A DNA stretch of 64,000 bases, from the NCBI GenBank assembly GCA_022702545.1, contig JAHRBC010000004.1:372001-436000 (forward strand), given 5' to 3'. The notes beneath the pieces are model-generated. The model saw nothing but the letters and a program-made list of their open reading frames with translations. It was not told where the DNA came from and searched no databases. Shown in pieces: positions 47,926 to 59,541 of this stretch (position 1 is the stretch's first letter; the number at the start of each line of letters is the position of its first letter). The DNA comes from Phycomyces nitens. Lineage: Eukaryota > Mucoromycota > Mucoromycetes > Mucorales > Phycomycetaceae. The position numbers and the translations under genes were made by a program.

Positions 47926-49956
47926 TCATTCTGCCGGTTTACCTATCTTGTCTCTTGCTATTCTCCACCCACGCGCATTCTACATATATGTCAATGGTTT
48001 TGGCTCAATTAGGATCCTAATCTTACCTCTTCACAGTATGCAATGTGAGCCTTTGCATAAGAAAGCAATATTACTCTCAATTCCTTTTCCTTTTGTCGAT
48101 TGAACCGCTCAATCTCCTCCTGGATACTTAATGCCACATCCTCTACTTCTTCCTGTGCCTTTATCATTCCCTTTTCAAGCTTATTTTTTATTATTATTTT
48201 GGATATTAGTATATATTTTTATGAATACTTATGAGGCTTACCTGTAGGATTGTATCCTTTAGAGTGGTGATCTGCTGTCTGCGAGTCACATCAGGGTTTA
48301 CGTCCATCATACTCTGGATTGTGTTGCTCATGGCATCAAATAGTTTTCTAGGAGAAGACCATTTTTTGGATCTACTTTTAGATTCTCTTATTGCCAAGGC
48401 AGTTGCAGCAGTGGGATATTCATAGGCATGCGAGACGATGCTAATGTCTTCTTTGACTGGTGTTGTCTTTTTGATTGCAAAAAAGCCATCTTCAATCGAA
48501 TGTGAGTCAATGTCATCTGTATCGTTGGCCGAGAATTCTGCATCTTCAGGCGTAAAAGTACTGTGGGGCGAGCGCTGTTGAATTGCAGCATCGATCAAGG
48601 CAGCCTCTTTCTCTGTATTTATCAATCCTTCTAGAGTCTGTCGTTTGCGTTCAAGGGAATCCTTGATGAGCTCTAGCTGGGCCTGCTTGAACCTCCAGTG
48701 ATTCAATATGTCTTTAGCAATGCGTGTATATTGTGAATATTCATGCATAAGCTCAGATACTTCAGACTCCATTGTTCGAACCTGTTGGAACAAGCCATTA
48801 ATGCCTTGAAAGACTTATACCAGTACTTACCATGGCGCGAGTTTCTTTGCCGGTGTTGTTGGTTGCCTTGCTGATATTCGCAATCGTGGTTGCCACCAGT
48901 CCCGTCTCATTTGAACCCAGGGAATTGTATACTTGGCCCAGTGAGTTGATATCGTTTGCCAATTCTGAAAAATGTTCGCCAACAAGGTATGAATAAAAGG
49001 TTCAAGTATAACCAACATTATATGCCTTACCCCCCAATCTTCGTACAAACCGTCTCTGAGACTTATCTAGACCGGCATGGAGGTGGTGGGTTTGTCGGTC
49101 TACTACCCGTTCAAATGCCAAGAAGCGAGGATCGGGCGACTTTAGTACGTGAGAGGCACCTGGGACAGGAATACTGTTGCTACTGAAGCCTCCATAAGGG
49201 AGTTTTGCCAGTGCAGAAAACGATAGATCGGCTGGCAGGGTAACACCCCAAATGTCCTTGGGTGCATTTGAGAGTGGTGGCTGGTTGAGTACTGTTGACT
49301 ATGGAGTCCAACTCATTAGATCATGGTGACAACAAAGGCTCTGGCACTCACCCACATAACTGTTGTGTCAAGGAAGCAGTGGAAAATGTGCTCGTGACAC
49401 AAGATCGGGTGAGAAACCAAACGCCGAAGAAAGCGCTGTAACGTACGCTTTCGCTTCGTAATCATTTCCTTGTCGTCCTTGACTCGCTTCTGAACGTGTG
49501 CGTAATCAGCTATCGGAATGACATGAGGTGAGTGCCTTTTAGAATGAAGACTTACTTATGCCATGCTTCTCTGGAATTGGGGGCACAAGTAATGAAGGAT
49601 GGAGATGGGTGAGGGCAGTCTTGAGAGATTCAAACTCGCTATACCGCCGCATCACCAGTTTGTTCTAGAGAATAGGTGTGAGCAGGACAAGAGAGACGAC
49701 TGAAAATATACCTGGAACTTTATGATGTAGAGAACAAACGAGTTGGTCTTGTCAGAACCAGTCTTTTGCGCGTTAGTTATGGCTATGTTGCTGCCATAAG
49801 CCTGTATTGCAGCGTTTATTGGACAGTTGCACGATTGGTTGGCATCCATACTTGGAGAATATATGGAAGAGGTGAAAAATGGAAAGATGAAATGGGAGAT
49901 AAATGCAATAGGGAACGACAAAGTCTTTTGGTCTTGAGCGTCACAGGACTGGCCAT
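47926..49956 (-). CDS. SNX41: Sorting nexin Snx41/Atg20 (PX-BAR protein)
   Basis: Nine exons (49956-49852, 49801-49712, 49664-49556, 49509-49352, 49298-49031, 48964-48831, 48781-48242, 48179-48027, 47979-47926) give 536 residues. Snx41/Atg20 binds PI3P on endosomes and supports retrieval and selective autophagy. The PX domain holds RRYSEFESLKTALTHLHPSL then LVPPIPEKH, with the PI3P-binding Arg of RRYSEF. The next exon has the family-specific DYAHVQKRVKDDKEMITKRK and FHCFLDTTVMW. SPDPRFLAFERVVDR matches the Snx41 linker. The remainder is a long helical BAR-like region (NHWRFKQAQLELIKDSLERK; EEIERFNRQKEKELRVILLS). An acidic insertion, about residues 330-390, interrupts it. First exon is least certain: translation could instead start at an ATG at 49849 without that intron. 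All later phases agree. Confidence 0.83.
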
Positions 49957-51208
49957 CTTATTATGACTTCAATTGGTCCATTGTCAGTTAGGAGGTTTAT
50001 AAGAATAGTATAATCCCAACCCACATCTATTTCCACACTGCAGATATAGATTGCGCCAATCTGGCCATATTTCGTCATACTGGCAAATTCGCACATCTTG
50101 ACAAAGTCTTGTTTGTTGGCATGGTATCAATTATGAGAGCACTCTTTTAAATATGTTTTATGCCAATCTATAAGAATCACTTGGCAATTCAGTCATATAT
50201 TGTGCTTGTTGTCTAGGTAACACTGGCCATGGAGCAGTACATTAGACACATTTGCATTTTTATTCTACCCAAAAACAAATAATATTTGACCACATTATGA
50301 TCTAGATTTTATAGACAGAAAAGAACCTTTGGCTTCATTGGATTCTTGTTGGTATTATTGCTGTATAAAGCCATCTAATTGTGGCTCCAATTCTTTTATT
50401 CTACCGGCAAAAACCAGTTTTTTTAGAGTCTAAAAAGTATCTTTAATTCAATACTTTACACTGCATGTTTCTTTAACCTATCGGGTCTCTATCAAGACTA
50501 GCCAGTTTATTTTCCAACGGCCATCAAACACCATTAACACAAGTCTTTAAAAGAATCACAAGTCAAAGATAGGCAATATATTAATAATCCCAAAATATCA
50601 ATCTTAAAATCATGTAACACTAAATGGATATCGATTTTAAATGGGAAAAGTTAATATAATTGATTCTCTAGATATTATTGTAGTTAAGAATATGAATAAT
50701 GGTCAATTTACTCTATAGTAGCAATATATTCTACCTTTATTGATTACAGTAGCTTATATAAAAGTAAATACAATACCATTGCCAATATTTATATATTTAT
50801 ATATATCTAATTTATCTGTAGAGTCCAGAATATCAATGTAAATAGAATACATATTGGATCAAAGCTGATATTTATTTTGATAGATTTTGAAAGCGTTAGA
50901 TATCTTTTGAGATAAAGTTGAATGCCTACCACGTTTTGCGAGCCGATATTTTAAGCTTATCAACATTTACTAATACAGTGTTTCTCTACTTGAGATTGAG
51001 ACAATGTTGGTTTTTTTTTGGACGAATCAAAATTTATCTTTAGACAACTTGGTTACCTTTTTTGGACAGAACGAAAAAGGAAATGAAAAGAAATTGGTAT
51101 TAAACCACCAAAAGATGGAATGACTACATATACATATTATCAAAGTCATTAAAGAATATATCGTATTTTTTTTTCTAGCTTCAACTTACCATAAAATTTG
51201 CTTGTAAT
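49957..51208. other. Intergenic, AT-rich
   Basis: About 1.25 kb. The first ~100 bases are the likely Snx41 promoter. Nothing else recognised. Confidence 0.55.
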
Positions 51209-51806
51209 TTATACACACACAAAAGAAAAGATAAATATCTTCAGTACAGGCCTCTGAGATGCACCAACTACTGGAACTAATATTGTTGGGCGTACAAATG
51301 ATGGGTATTGTAACTTGAGATTATCGTATGAGTCTAGCGATCCATCTGGAAGTTTTGCTGTATCTTTAGGCTTTTCATTTACAATCTGGGTCATTGTATA
51401 CCAGAAATTCTGTGTAAATAAACCTTTTAAACAATATCATAGTTTTCCAAAATATAGTGGTTTACAAAGAGTTTGGCCTTGAAAACAAAATACTGGATGC
51501 TAGAACAAGCTTTAATGGCATTTTCTTTCAGTGTATTTTTATATTCATAAGCAACACAGTTAATCAATTGAAGCCCCCTTGAAACTTCTTGATAATCATC
51601 ACACATATTATCCTTTACAACCCTAGTCTTTCTTGGAATGTGCTCTGGGCACAGAAGAGAGCTTGTAGATGGGTGACCAGGTTGCTTATATTTAGAGCAA
51701 AGTGTACTACTTTGATCCAAGTTGAGGCTTTTTTATATCCTGAATTTCTCTTTCTCTTTCTTGAATTTATAGCTCTGTCTTTGTTTCTTACTGCCGCTTG
51801 AGCCAA
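51209..51806 (-). pseudogene. Fragmented ORFs of probable mobile-element origin
   Basis: Three adjacent minus-strand frames in sequence: 51806-51615, 51720-51427 and 51394-51209. The middle frame begins with a zinc-knuckle-like Cys/His cluster (CSKYKQPGHPSTSSLLCPEH), a pattern I associate with N-terminal regions of fungal transposon-type hypothetical proteins. The remaining parts have no catalytic motif. They could be exons of one gene split by introns or a broken copy; I could not make a consistent splice model. Confidence 0.35.
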
Positions 51807-52079
51807 CTACAAATATAAACATTTGTCACTGTATTTCTTGATATTTTGCTTTTTAACCAGTTACCGTCATCGCCAGCAGCTGTTTTATATAGCTCACATT
51901 TAAAATAGGTTTTCGTGAAATTACCGGGTTTTACATACTATTTCTAATATCAAATAAAACGTAAAGAGCATTGAATAGATACCTTATCCTATAGATGTAG
52001 AGATTATTAACTTGCTAAATATCTAGTCTGTTTGACTTGACATCAACAACTACTTGGCATCTTTGGTGCATGTTCAAGA

Positions 52080-52960
52080 CTAAATGGCTCGAATGTTCCT
52101 GTGGAATAGTTTTCCGTTCCCTGTTCAAAGCATGGCAAAAATACCACAGACTATATAAGATGTATATTCCTGACCGGACACTCTTACTCATATATGTTCC
52201 ATAGGGTTGAGATCTGGGCCGTGAGGAGGCCAGCAGACAAAATATTCAACCCATGCTGTTCCTTTCATTATCGTGTAAGTTTGCTTGTATGGCTGCTTGA
52301 ATTGTCCTCTTGTAGAAAAGGATCATTCCTACTAGATTTTTGTTTATAATCTGGAAACGAGGGAAGATATTCTTCTTCCAAGGTCTTGATATACTTCTTT
52401 GAGTTCATTTTTCCAGAAATTAACCTTAAACACCCATGCTGCCAAATCATCCCCAGACAATTATAGCACCACCTCCAGACTTTATGGCTGGGGATATCAT
52501 TGTGGAGAGGAGACTGGTTATGTCTGTTTGAAGAACTCTTTGGCATCAATCTCTTTCAAAAAGTTTGAATTGCTTCTCAATATGCCAAATGATTGAGCTC
52601 CAATCATTGACATTCCAATCAAGATGAGCTTTCGCCCATGCCAATCTTTTTTCTTGAATCTCCTGAGAGATCACAGGCTTTTTTTTTTTTTTTTTTAAAA
52701 AAAAGCATTCTATGTGAGTTTATGCCATGAATGTAAAGACATCTCCTAAACGTGTTTGCCAATGTAAGAGTGGCAACAATCTTTCGAATGAATGACATGC
52801 TGTGTTGGATCCTTTGTAATCTCATGCAAATTTTTCTCTTTTGTCTCTCTTTTATTCAACTTGCTTGGACGGTCTATATTTTTGTATCTCTCATATGAGC
52901 CAATATTTTTGGAATACTTTAGTGTTTGCGAAACAACATGCTTGCAAACATCCAACTTTT
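52080..52960 (-). mobile_element. Degenerate Tc1-like transposase relic
   Basis: Minus strand retains in order: a LAWAKAHLDW-type segment near 52620, a W-G-M block (NCLGMIWQHGCLRLISGKMN), DPFLQEDNSSSHTSKLTR with the second catalytic Asp (52268-52549), and then WPPHGPDLNPMEHI near 52200-52230 with the catalytic Glu. The first catalytic motif is altered (IIWHIE), and frame breaks separate the pieces. Sequence is distinct from the 39230-40610 element, so it is an independent, older insertion. Upstream part (52650-52960) has KDTL-like traces only. Confidence 0.7.
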
Positions 52961-53904
52961 GCAATTACATTGCTTGGTGCCTTGGAAATGCTCTCATGTA
53001 CAAGAATTGCGCAAGTTATATTATCAGTAGTATTTTTTTTTCTTTGTAAAAAGTAGGATTATGTGTCATACGCTGGTAGTTTTGAATCTCTGAAGATGTT
53101 TTAAAGGATGTTGATTAAGAAGAAAAGAAGATCTTTGCAACTTGAGAGAATGCTCGGACTATAAAAAGTTGCAAAACCTTTTGATTCTCAGTGTACAAGG
53201 GAAAATGGCCACCAAAGCAGCCTTACTTTTCCTAGTCGCTTTTTTCATTTTTACAAAAAAGCTTTATAATTGTCTTGGCAAAAGCTACAGACATATCAAC
53301 TGTGATCCTCATAAAACTTTCAGTAGCGAAACCTTCTCGTTTGAGCATACAGCGTACCTCAGTATGCCTACTTCCAAATTCGCCATTTATGGTATCATTT
53401 TTGGTTGTTTTCCATAGAATTCTTAAAGATACCTGATTTCCATACCTAAAACCAACATATAAAATTAATCAAGCATACTCTATTGATATTTGCTCAAAGC
53501 AATTGGAGGTTATACATTTAACAATAAACATTGAGCCACAATTACCATTCTTTATGAACCAGCATACAGTTACGGCTTGTATTGGCTTTATAATCTCTCT
53601 AGTCCTTTTTAAACATGTCAAGGGCTTAGAAAGCAGTCTTGTACCCAAATGATTCTACAACTTAGAAGGTGTTATTTTGGATAACGTGGTACTTGAATGC
53701 TCCTCATGTTTGATTCCTGTACTCAACTTGGACTGATAGGATGCGGGACACAATCATGTATATACTGTCTTGTTCAAATAGTTTTCAACAATAACATTAG
53801 CTTTTGAAGCATTCAATCACTTTTTGAATGCTTTTTTTAAAAACTCTATCTTGACAAATCAATATGAATCTTATCTTTTATTAAAGACATGTATATGTTT
53901 TGAG
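52961..53904. other. Intergenic with relic sequence
   Basis: Probably includes the 5' remainder of the Tc1-like relic; short plus-strand frames (53142-53417) are not supported. Last ~80 bases are 3' flank of family member 5. Confidence 0.45.
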
Positions 53905-55566
53905 CTACTGTTTGTCTGGAGAATAAAGATAGCCATAGATTGTTATTTCTATAACATATACTATTCCCAAGGCTGTCATTGAAAGAAAACCAAAAACTGA
54001 TAAAAAAGTTTGAAGGTCTTTTGGCCTAAAGTTAATAAAGTAGCTCGGGTAGAACGTCGTGATATATGAATACGAATAGCCAAATGAAATTCCAATCCAA
54101 CTAATGGTTACTGTCATTGTTGTAACTGACGACCCATAGCCTGCCCAAATTCCAATTAGAAATGGGGCTCCTGTGCCTAGTATACAGGCAAGAACTTCCC
54201 ACACACCGCCAGGATGAGGGGATATGTCAACTAGAGCAGCTTTCTCCTCTCCAAAAAGTTTCTTGATCATGGTTGGTGACACACCACTCTTGGACATGAC
54301 ATCATACGCAACACTGCGCCTTACACGATTGAGACCAATGTCTTTGGGAGCGTGCCCAAGCCATCTCCGTCCCAGGACCGTACTAAGCAAAGTAAACTCA
54401 TACATGGCCGGGTCCTCTTGACTGTCTTTGGGATCGCCTTTTGAGTCCTTTTTTCTGGCCTTTTCGATCTTGCACGACGAATCATGTATAAGAGGAAGCT
54501 CTGGGTATGGGTTTTCATTCCTGCATCGGATACTAAATGCTGCCACTTGGCTGTGCAGTAGTAACAGCGACATGGTCTGGAGAACGGACATTATCGTAAA
54601 CACAATCATAACAAGCTTTGACCATCGGCTACCAGCACCTCTTATGCATTCATAGAGCGTATATCCCAGTTGGAATAGAGTAATCAAGACTTGGATATAA
54701 GAGGTATTATCAATAAAAGATGCTGCCTGAAGTTCATTGAGCATATCAACAGGTAGATATCGTATAGCACTTGAGCAGACAGGAAGTTGGTAGTAGCAAA
54801 TTGCTCCTGATCCAGTAAGCACCATGTCTTTGGAGGTAAGACGATAACGTCTCATGCAGTTTGTACCGTTGTATTGGTTATATCCAATAAATATACTCCC
54901 GTTGAGAATACAATGTCTTAATTTCCGGGCTCGCAAAGGGCCAATTGAATGCAAAAGTGAGGCAAGAAACGGCCCATTATCATTTTTCTTGCTGTCAAAT
55001 TCTGCTATGGCGTCTTTGTATTGATTGACCCAATCTTCTGACGGATCACTTGGATACTGTGGTATATGTGGTGTAGCGTTTAACCGCTCCTCATATGGTT
55101 TAGATTGACAATCGCTTGGGGAAGGTGAATGAGCCGAGACTTCTGGGCAGGCATACGTTTGAGTATTGTCGTAGACATTTCGTGGTATCATCTTATTTTT
55201 CAGGAACTTGTTAAAGTCTGCGATTCCAAGTATTTTGTCTCCATGGTAGACTCTAATCATCGATCCAACCGCATCGTATATACCGCTTGTTGGAAAAGCC
55301 AATGCTGCAGCACGTTTATAGAATGTGGAAGCTGTTATTGTAGTAGAGTCTGGACGGACTGTTTTGGCGTGTGCCAGATAAGACAGAAAAAAGGTTCTCA
55401 TCATCGATATTGCGGCAACCTCTCTAGGTGACAAGGTCTCTTCTACAATTGCTGGGGCTGCCATACAATCTGCTACCATAAAGCATAGAATCATGTATGT
55501 GCATAATGTATTGTTTTGACGAATCTTTTGGTCTATCTTTGTCAGGAAGAGACAAGGCGAGATCAT
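53905..55566 (-). CDS. AAP/WPTSG family membrane protein, member 5
   Basis: Single minus-strand exon, 553 residues; the only member in this orientation. The signal peptide (hydrophobic CTYMILCFMVADCMA) ends before AP. Block 1 is recognisable but diverged: TFFLSYLAHAKTVRPDSTTI and YKRAAALAFPTSGIYDAVGS (Phe for the usual Trp). The intron of members 1-3 is absent. Block 2: RHCILNGSIFIGYNQYNGTN, CYYQLPVCSSAIRYLPVDML, then LFQLGYTLYECIRGAGSRWS and KLVMIVFTIMSVLQTMSLLL with HSQVAAFSI. A basic/acidic insert (KIEKARKKDSKGDPKDSQED) separates it from the C-terminal helices, which begin GVWEVLACILGTGAPFLIGI. The frame is complete with a plausible upstream AT-rich promoter. Function unknown; closest in architecture to member 4. 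Confidence 0.84.
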   Translation of the reverse strand: MISPCLFLTKIDQKIRQNNTLCTYMILCFMVADCMAAPAIVEETLSPREVAAISMMRTFFLSYLAHAKTVRPDSTTITASTFYKRAAALAFPTSGIYDAVGSMIRVYHGDKILGIADFNKFLKNKMIPRNVYDNTQTYACPEVSAHSPSPSDCQSKPYEERLNATPHIPQYPSDPSEDWVNQYKDAIAEFDSKKNDNGPFLASLLHSIGPLRARKLRHCILNGSIFIGYNQYNGTNCMRRYRLTSKDMVLTGSGAICYYQLPVCSSAIRYLPVDMLNELQAASFIDNTSYIQVLITLFQLGYTLYECIRGAGSRWSKLVMIVFTIMSVLQTMSLLLLHSQVAAFSIRCRNENPYPELPLIHDSSCKIEKARKKDSKGDPKDSQEDPAMYEFTLLSTVLGRRWLGHAPKDIGLNRVRRSVAYDVMSKSGVSPTMIKKLFGEEKAALVDISPHPGGVWEVLACILGTGAPFLIGIWAGYGSSVTTMTVTISWIGISFGYSYSYITTFYPSYFINFRPKDLQTFLSVFGFLSMTALGIVYVIEITIYGYLYSPDKQ

Positions 55567-56743
55567 TTTGGCCTGGGTGTATAAATATATAAAGGTCTCA
55601 AGAGATCAAGGAGTGAAAAAATGTGGTAATGTCCAAAACTGTATTTATTTTTTATCAAGACTTCTCTTTGCTTGTCCACATGTGTAGCCTCATGAGGGCT
55701 TCCAGTTCCATGTTACTTGTACGATGTTACACCTGGAAACAAACCTTGGCTGAATTCTTTCAATAAATGACTGTAAATACACGGATACTTTACATATTAT
55801 GGCATCCTATTAAGAATTATGATTGCTTGATCTTGATATTGCAGAATGATATTATTGTTTGGTACACACTGCAGTCAATTGTCTGTAAAAACCAAGTATT
55901 TCAAATGACATTAGCAAGGCTTGCAAAGTACTATTTGAATCCATGACATTTTGTACCCATTTTCAAGTGGTTTAACAACTCCATTATTTTGCTTGTTTTA
56001 TTTGTGTTAGCATTGTAAAAACCCCGGGTTTTGGTAAGCATTGGGTATGAGCTAAACTAAAAGATGGGCGAGAAAATAGTTGGAATAGCCAGGGCCTACA
56101 GTCCTTCCAATACTGTTTGTCATTATTCTCTTGGATCAATCTCCTCGCCCAATGTTACCATAATCCCTCCGCTTATACGTCGCCCTTTTATAATACGAGC
56201 CAAAGTATCCTACCTTTGCTGCTCTTAATTTCCCCTTTGTTTGGTACCATGGCAGCCAAAAATTGCATGATTTGTTTGTAGTTAGGTTAATGGTGGGAAA
56301 TTAAGAATATTTACTACAAACAACCATTCAACAAAAGTCGAATTAGTTTCTTGATATTACCATCTTCATTAATATCATTTTTTTTTACTAGACTGGTGGC
56401 TTTGTTAATCTATTTTTACATGAAATACAGTTCCTATGGTATTTGATGCATGTAATTTCAACTCAACCGACTTTGCCTTGAAAATATCCGAAGTATTCTT
56501 GATTTACACATAGTATATGTTTTAAATTCTAGACCCTTTACTATGAACAAGACTACTCTTTAAATATCCCAATACCCAACTTGATTATTTGAATAGAGCC
56601 TGAGCGACAGCGATTAAATTAAAGACAAACGTCAAATGATATTGAAACATTGTACTACAGGGCATCTAGTCACGTGATATATTATATAGTATTGTCAATC
56701 TTTGTATTGTTTTATGCTCATACACAGATGCACATACGTAGAT
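55567..56743. other. Divergent intergenic region
   Basis: Shared upstream region of family member 5 (minus) and the SUMO protease gene (plus). AT-rich, no coding frame. A moderately G/C-richer patch at 56040-56260 is unassigned. Confidence 0.55.
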
Positions 56744-59280
56744 ATGGGCCATAAGAGAGAGTACGATCCAGACGCTGATTTATTAACAACAAACGGCACC
56801 AAGGTAATCATACATCTAATCATCCTAATTTCTATTTTTTCTTTTCTTTTCTTCTTTTTAAATTACTGCAGACCTGCATTCGTTTTGGCTTTTTGTTTGA
56901 GATTAATGCTCATGCTTCCATGATTGGATTGATGTAGACCATTGCTGTTAATTGAATCAGAGAAACAACCTTTTTTCTTTTCTTTTTTTTTAAATATATA
57001 TATATATATATATCTTTCTAGACAGATTGCAACCAAAGCTCCAAAGAAAAAGGAAGAACAAAAAAAAAGATTGTAAATCCAAGCTCTGTAAGTTGGTCAT
57101 TGAGGCCTACTTGTGGAATTTATCGTTGATCGATCCCACATCCACAGTTCCTTATTCTCTGAATGATAGAAATATACTTTCAAATACGGATCTACTATTA
57201 CGTACAAACCCTTTGAGAACCATACACTAGAAAAAGTATCGGCTACAAAAAAAACAATCTTTATTTTTTGGTGGTTTACATATTCATAAAGAGGTAATTC
57301 ACAAAGAATATCCACAAGGAGGATCATTTTAATGACATTCTATTGGGTCCTTTGAACCAAGCACTATACATTCTTTCTATCTCTATTTGTATATCGGTTT
57401 ATATTAATTATAGACTTTACATAGTGTTTTCAAATGTTAAATCTTACTGTAAAAAAAGGGCAAAAGGCATGTTGGAAATCTACTTTCAATTGATCAATGA
57501 GTTTAATATTTCGTGTTAATTGTTTACCTCTAGGCAGCACATACCTTGGAATCTGAGGATCCAATACTAGCTACATCGAATAGATCAAGAACGCCATCCA
57601 AAAATACTGCCATTAGAAGAAGAGATGAATTTATTGACTTTACGAACCCCAAATACTCCCATGTGGTTAATAGTGATGAAGATGAATTACCACGTAAGTT
57701 AACTATATATATTTTCAACATTTTCATGCAACCTTATATATCTTGTGATACTTTGTAATATCTAGTTAGTCGGGCGGTTCTAAAAAGATCGTTTTCGATG
57801 GTAGGAACAAGTGTGTGGCCCAATGTAGTATAAAAATGGCTAAAATTCCTGTAGATGTATAGAGAAAATAAAACTACAAGAAACAGTACCCGGCAAAGTA
57901 TTTCGTGTGAGGTAAGTGAAAAAGGATTTTTTTTACAAGTGTGCAAAAAGAATCTGATATATTCATCCCAACAGGAAAACAGAGGCTTGGAATGCCAGAT
58001 TCTTATAGACATCCCGACTCCCATCAAGAAAAGAAAACCAACAAAAATCGATGTGCCTTCAAATAAACATCATGAGAACAGATATGGAAGGGTAATAGTC
58101 GCTCCCCAGAGTCCTACACTGTCTTGGGATCATGACGATATGAGGTAGGCTAGATATCCTCGACCGAAAACTAGATACTCTGTTTAATGCCTTTACCTTT
58201 AAGTATATCTGGTATAGTTGGAAATAAGACCTTGTCTGAACCACAGATTATTGAAATATCCGAAGATGAGGACGAAACAAGAGGCAGAGAGGGAATGTAG
58301 GTTATTGATATACATATACAATAGTATTAATATATTAAATCAATCCAGACTATTTACATATCCATTTGATGGCAAGGACCAAAGAAATCAGATCCTCATA
58401 ACTAGCCGGGACACGGAAAAGCTAAAACATGGATCTTATATAAACGACACGTTGATCGACTTTTTCTTACTCTGGCTGAGAGATAATGCTGCCCAAAGAA
58501 TGCCAGAGGTTAAACAAGATATTCACATCTTCAATTGCTTCTTTTACCCATATTTACGCGAGACAGTCGAAAAAGGGAACAATCTGGACTGTCTAAAGAA
58601 GTGGACCTGCAACATTGATCTGTTTGCGAAAAAGCATCTTATTGTTCCTGTACATGAAAAGTATGTTATCAATTACAAGACGTCTTAAATCTGATTCTGA
58701 AAATGATGTTTTATAGTGACCATTGGTTTGTAATGATAGCGTGCGATATCGACAGGTGTTTACCCAATAGACCCACAGATCAAAAGTAAGTTGGCTCATG
58801 ATACCAATATTATGCTCACGATGCATTCTAGGCCACGTATATATCTATTAGATTCAATTGGTGTCGAGAGAAAGAGCAGTCTAATGAACCTGGTCAAGTT
58901 TCTACACCATCAAACTGTCTCAAGACATGGACCTGGAACTGCGTTTGTTGAGCCCGATCTTGTCCATGCAAGAGTCCCTCTGCAAAAGAATGGTAGTGAC
59001 TGCGGTATTTATCTGATTCATTTTGTGGGGGAATTTTTGGCAAATCCAAAGAGATGTATTGATCTTTTAGAGGTAAGGTTTGGTGCACAGACATGGCAGT
59101 TATTGATCATCAATTGAATAGTCCATGACTACTGATGAAGAGGCTTGGGGTACGACATCTATGGATGAAAAGAGAGCATATTTTCGGAATGTCATACACG
59201 ATTTGAATGAAGAGTGGCACCAAAAAGAGCCTGTTACCAATCTCAAAATTTGTAACAAAGATGGTCTGGAACTTGGCTAG
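56744..59280 (+). CDS. SUMO-specific protease, Ulp2/SENP6-7 type
   Basis: Exons read 56744-56803, 57022-57087, 57534-57693, 57766-57800, 57855-57911, 57975-58144, 58204-58296, 58349-58660, 58717-58785, 58832-59072 and 59122-59280, about 473 residues. It should cleave SUMO, particularly poly-SUMO chains, from nuclear proteins. The C48 catalytic triad is complete: His320 in NDHWFV, Asp348 in IYLLDSIG, Cys398 in NGSDCGIYL, with oxyanion Gln392 in PLQKNG. The start of the domain, ITSRDTEKLKHGSYINDTLI then DFFLLWLRD, and KKWTCNIDLFAKKHLIVPVH resemble Ulp2/SENP6-7 rather than Ulp1. An acidic patch (QIIEISEDEDETRG) just upstream could be a SUMO-interacting motif. Exons in 56744-57534 are tentative; the ~450-nt intron 57088-57533 may hide another exon. 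The catalytic exons are solid. Confidence 0.82.
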
Positions 59281-59541
59281 ATGTGTGGTTGGCAGGATAA
59301 GCTTAGAAGGCGAATTATCTGATCAAGAATAAAATATACAAGATAAAAATAATGTATATATACATTGAAATAAGAATAAGTCTTTATCAGATAAAAAAAA
59401 TCTTTAAAAATAAATAGAATCTCTGGTCGGATTTCATGTCCAGCCAAAACCCCCACTTGAGCAACTTTTTATTTATTTATTTGTTTATTTCTCGAGGATA
59501 ATAACATATCATATCTGCGCTTCTTTATCATCATACTCTTC

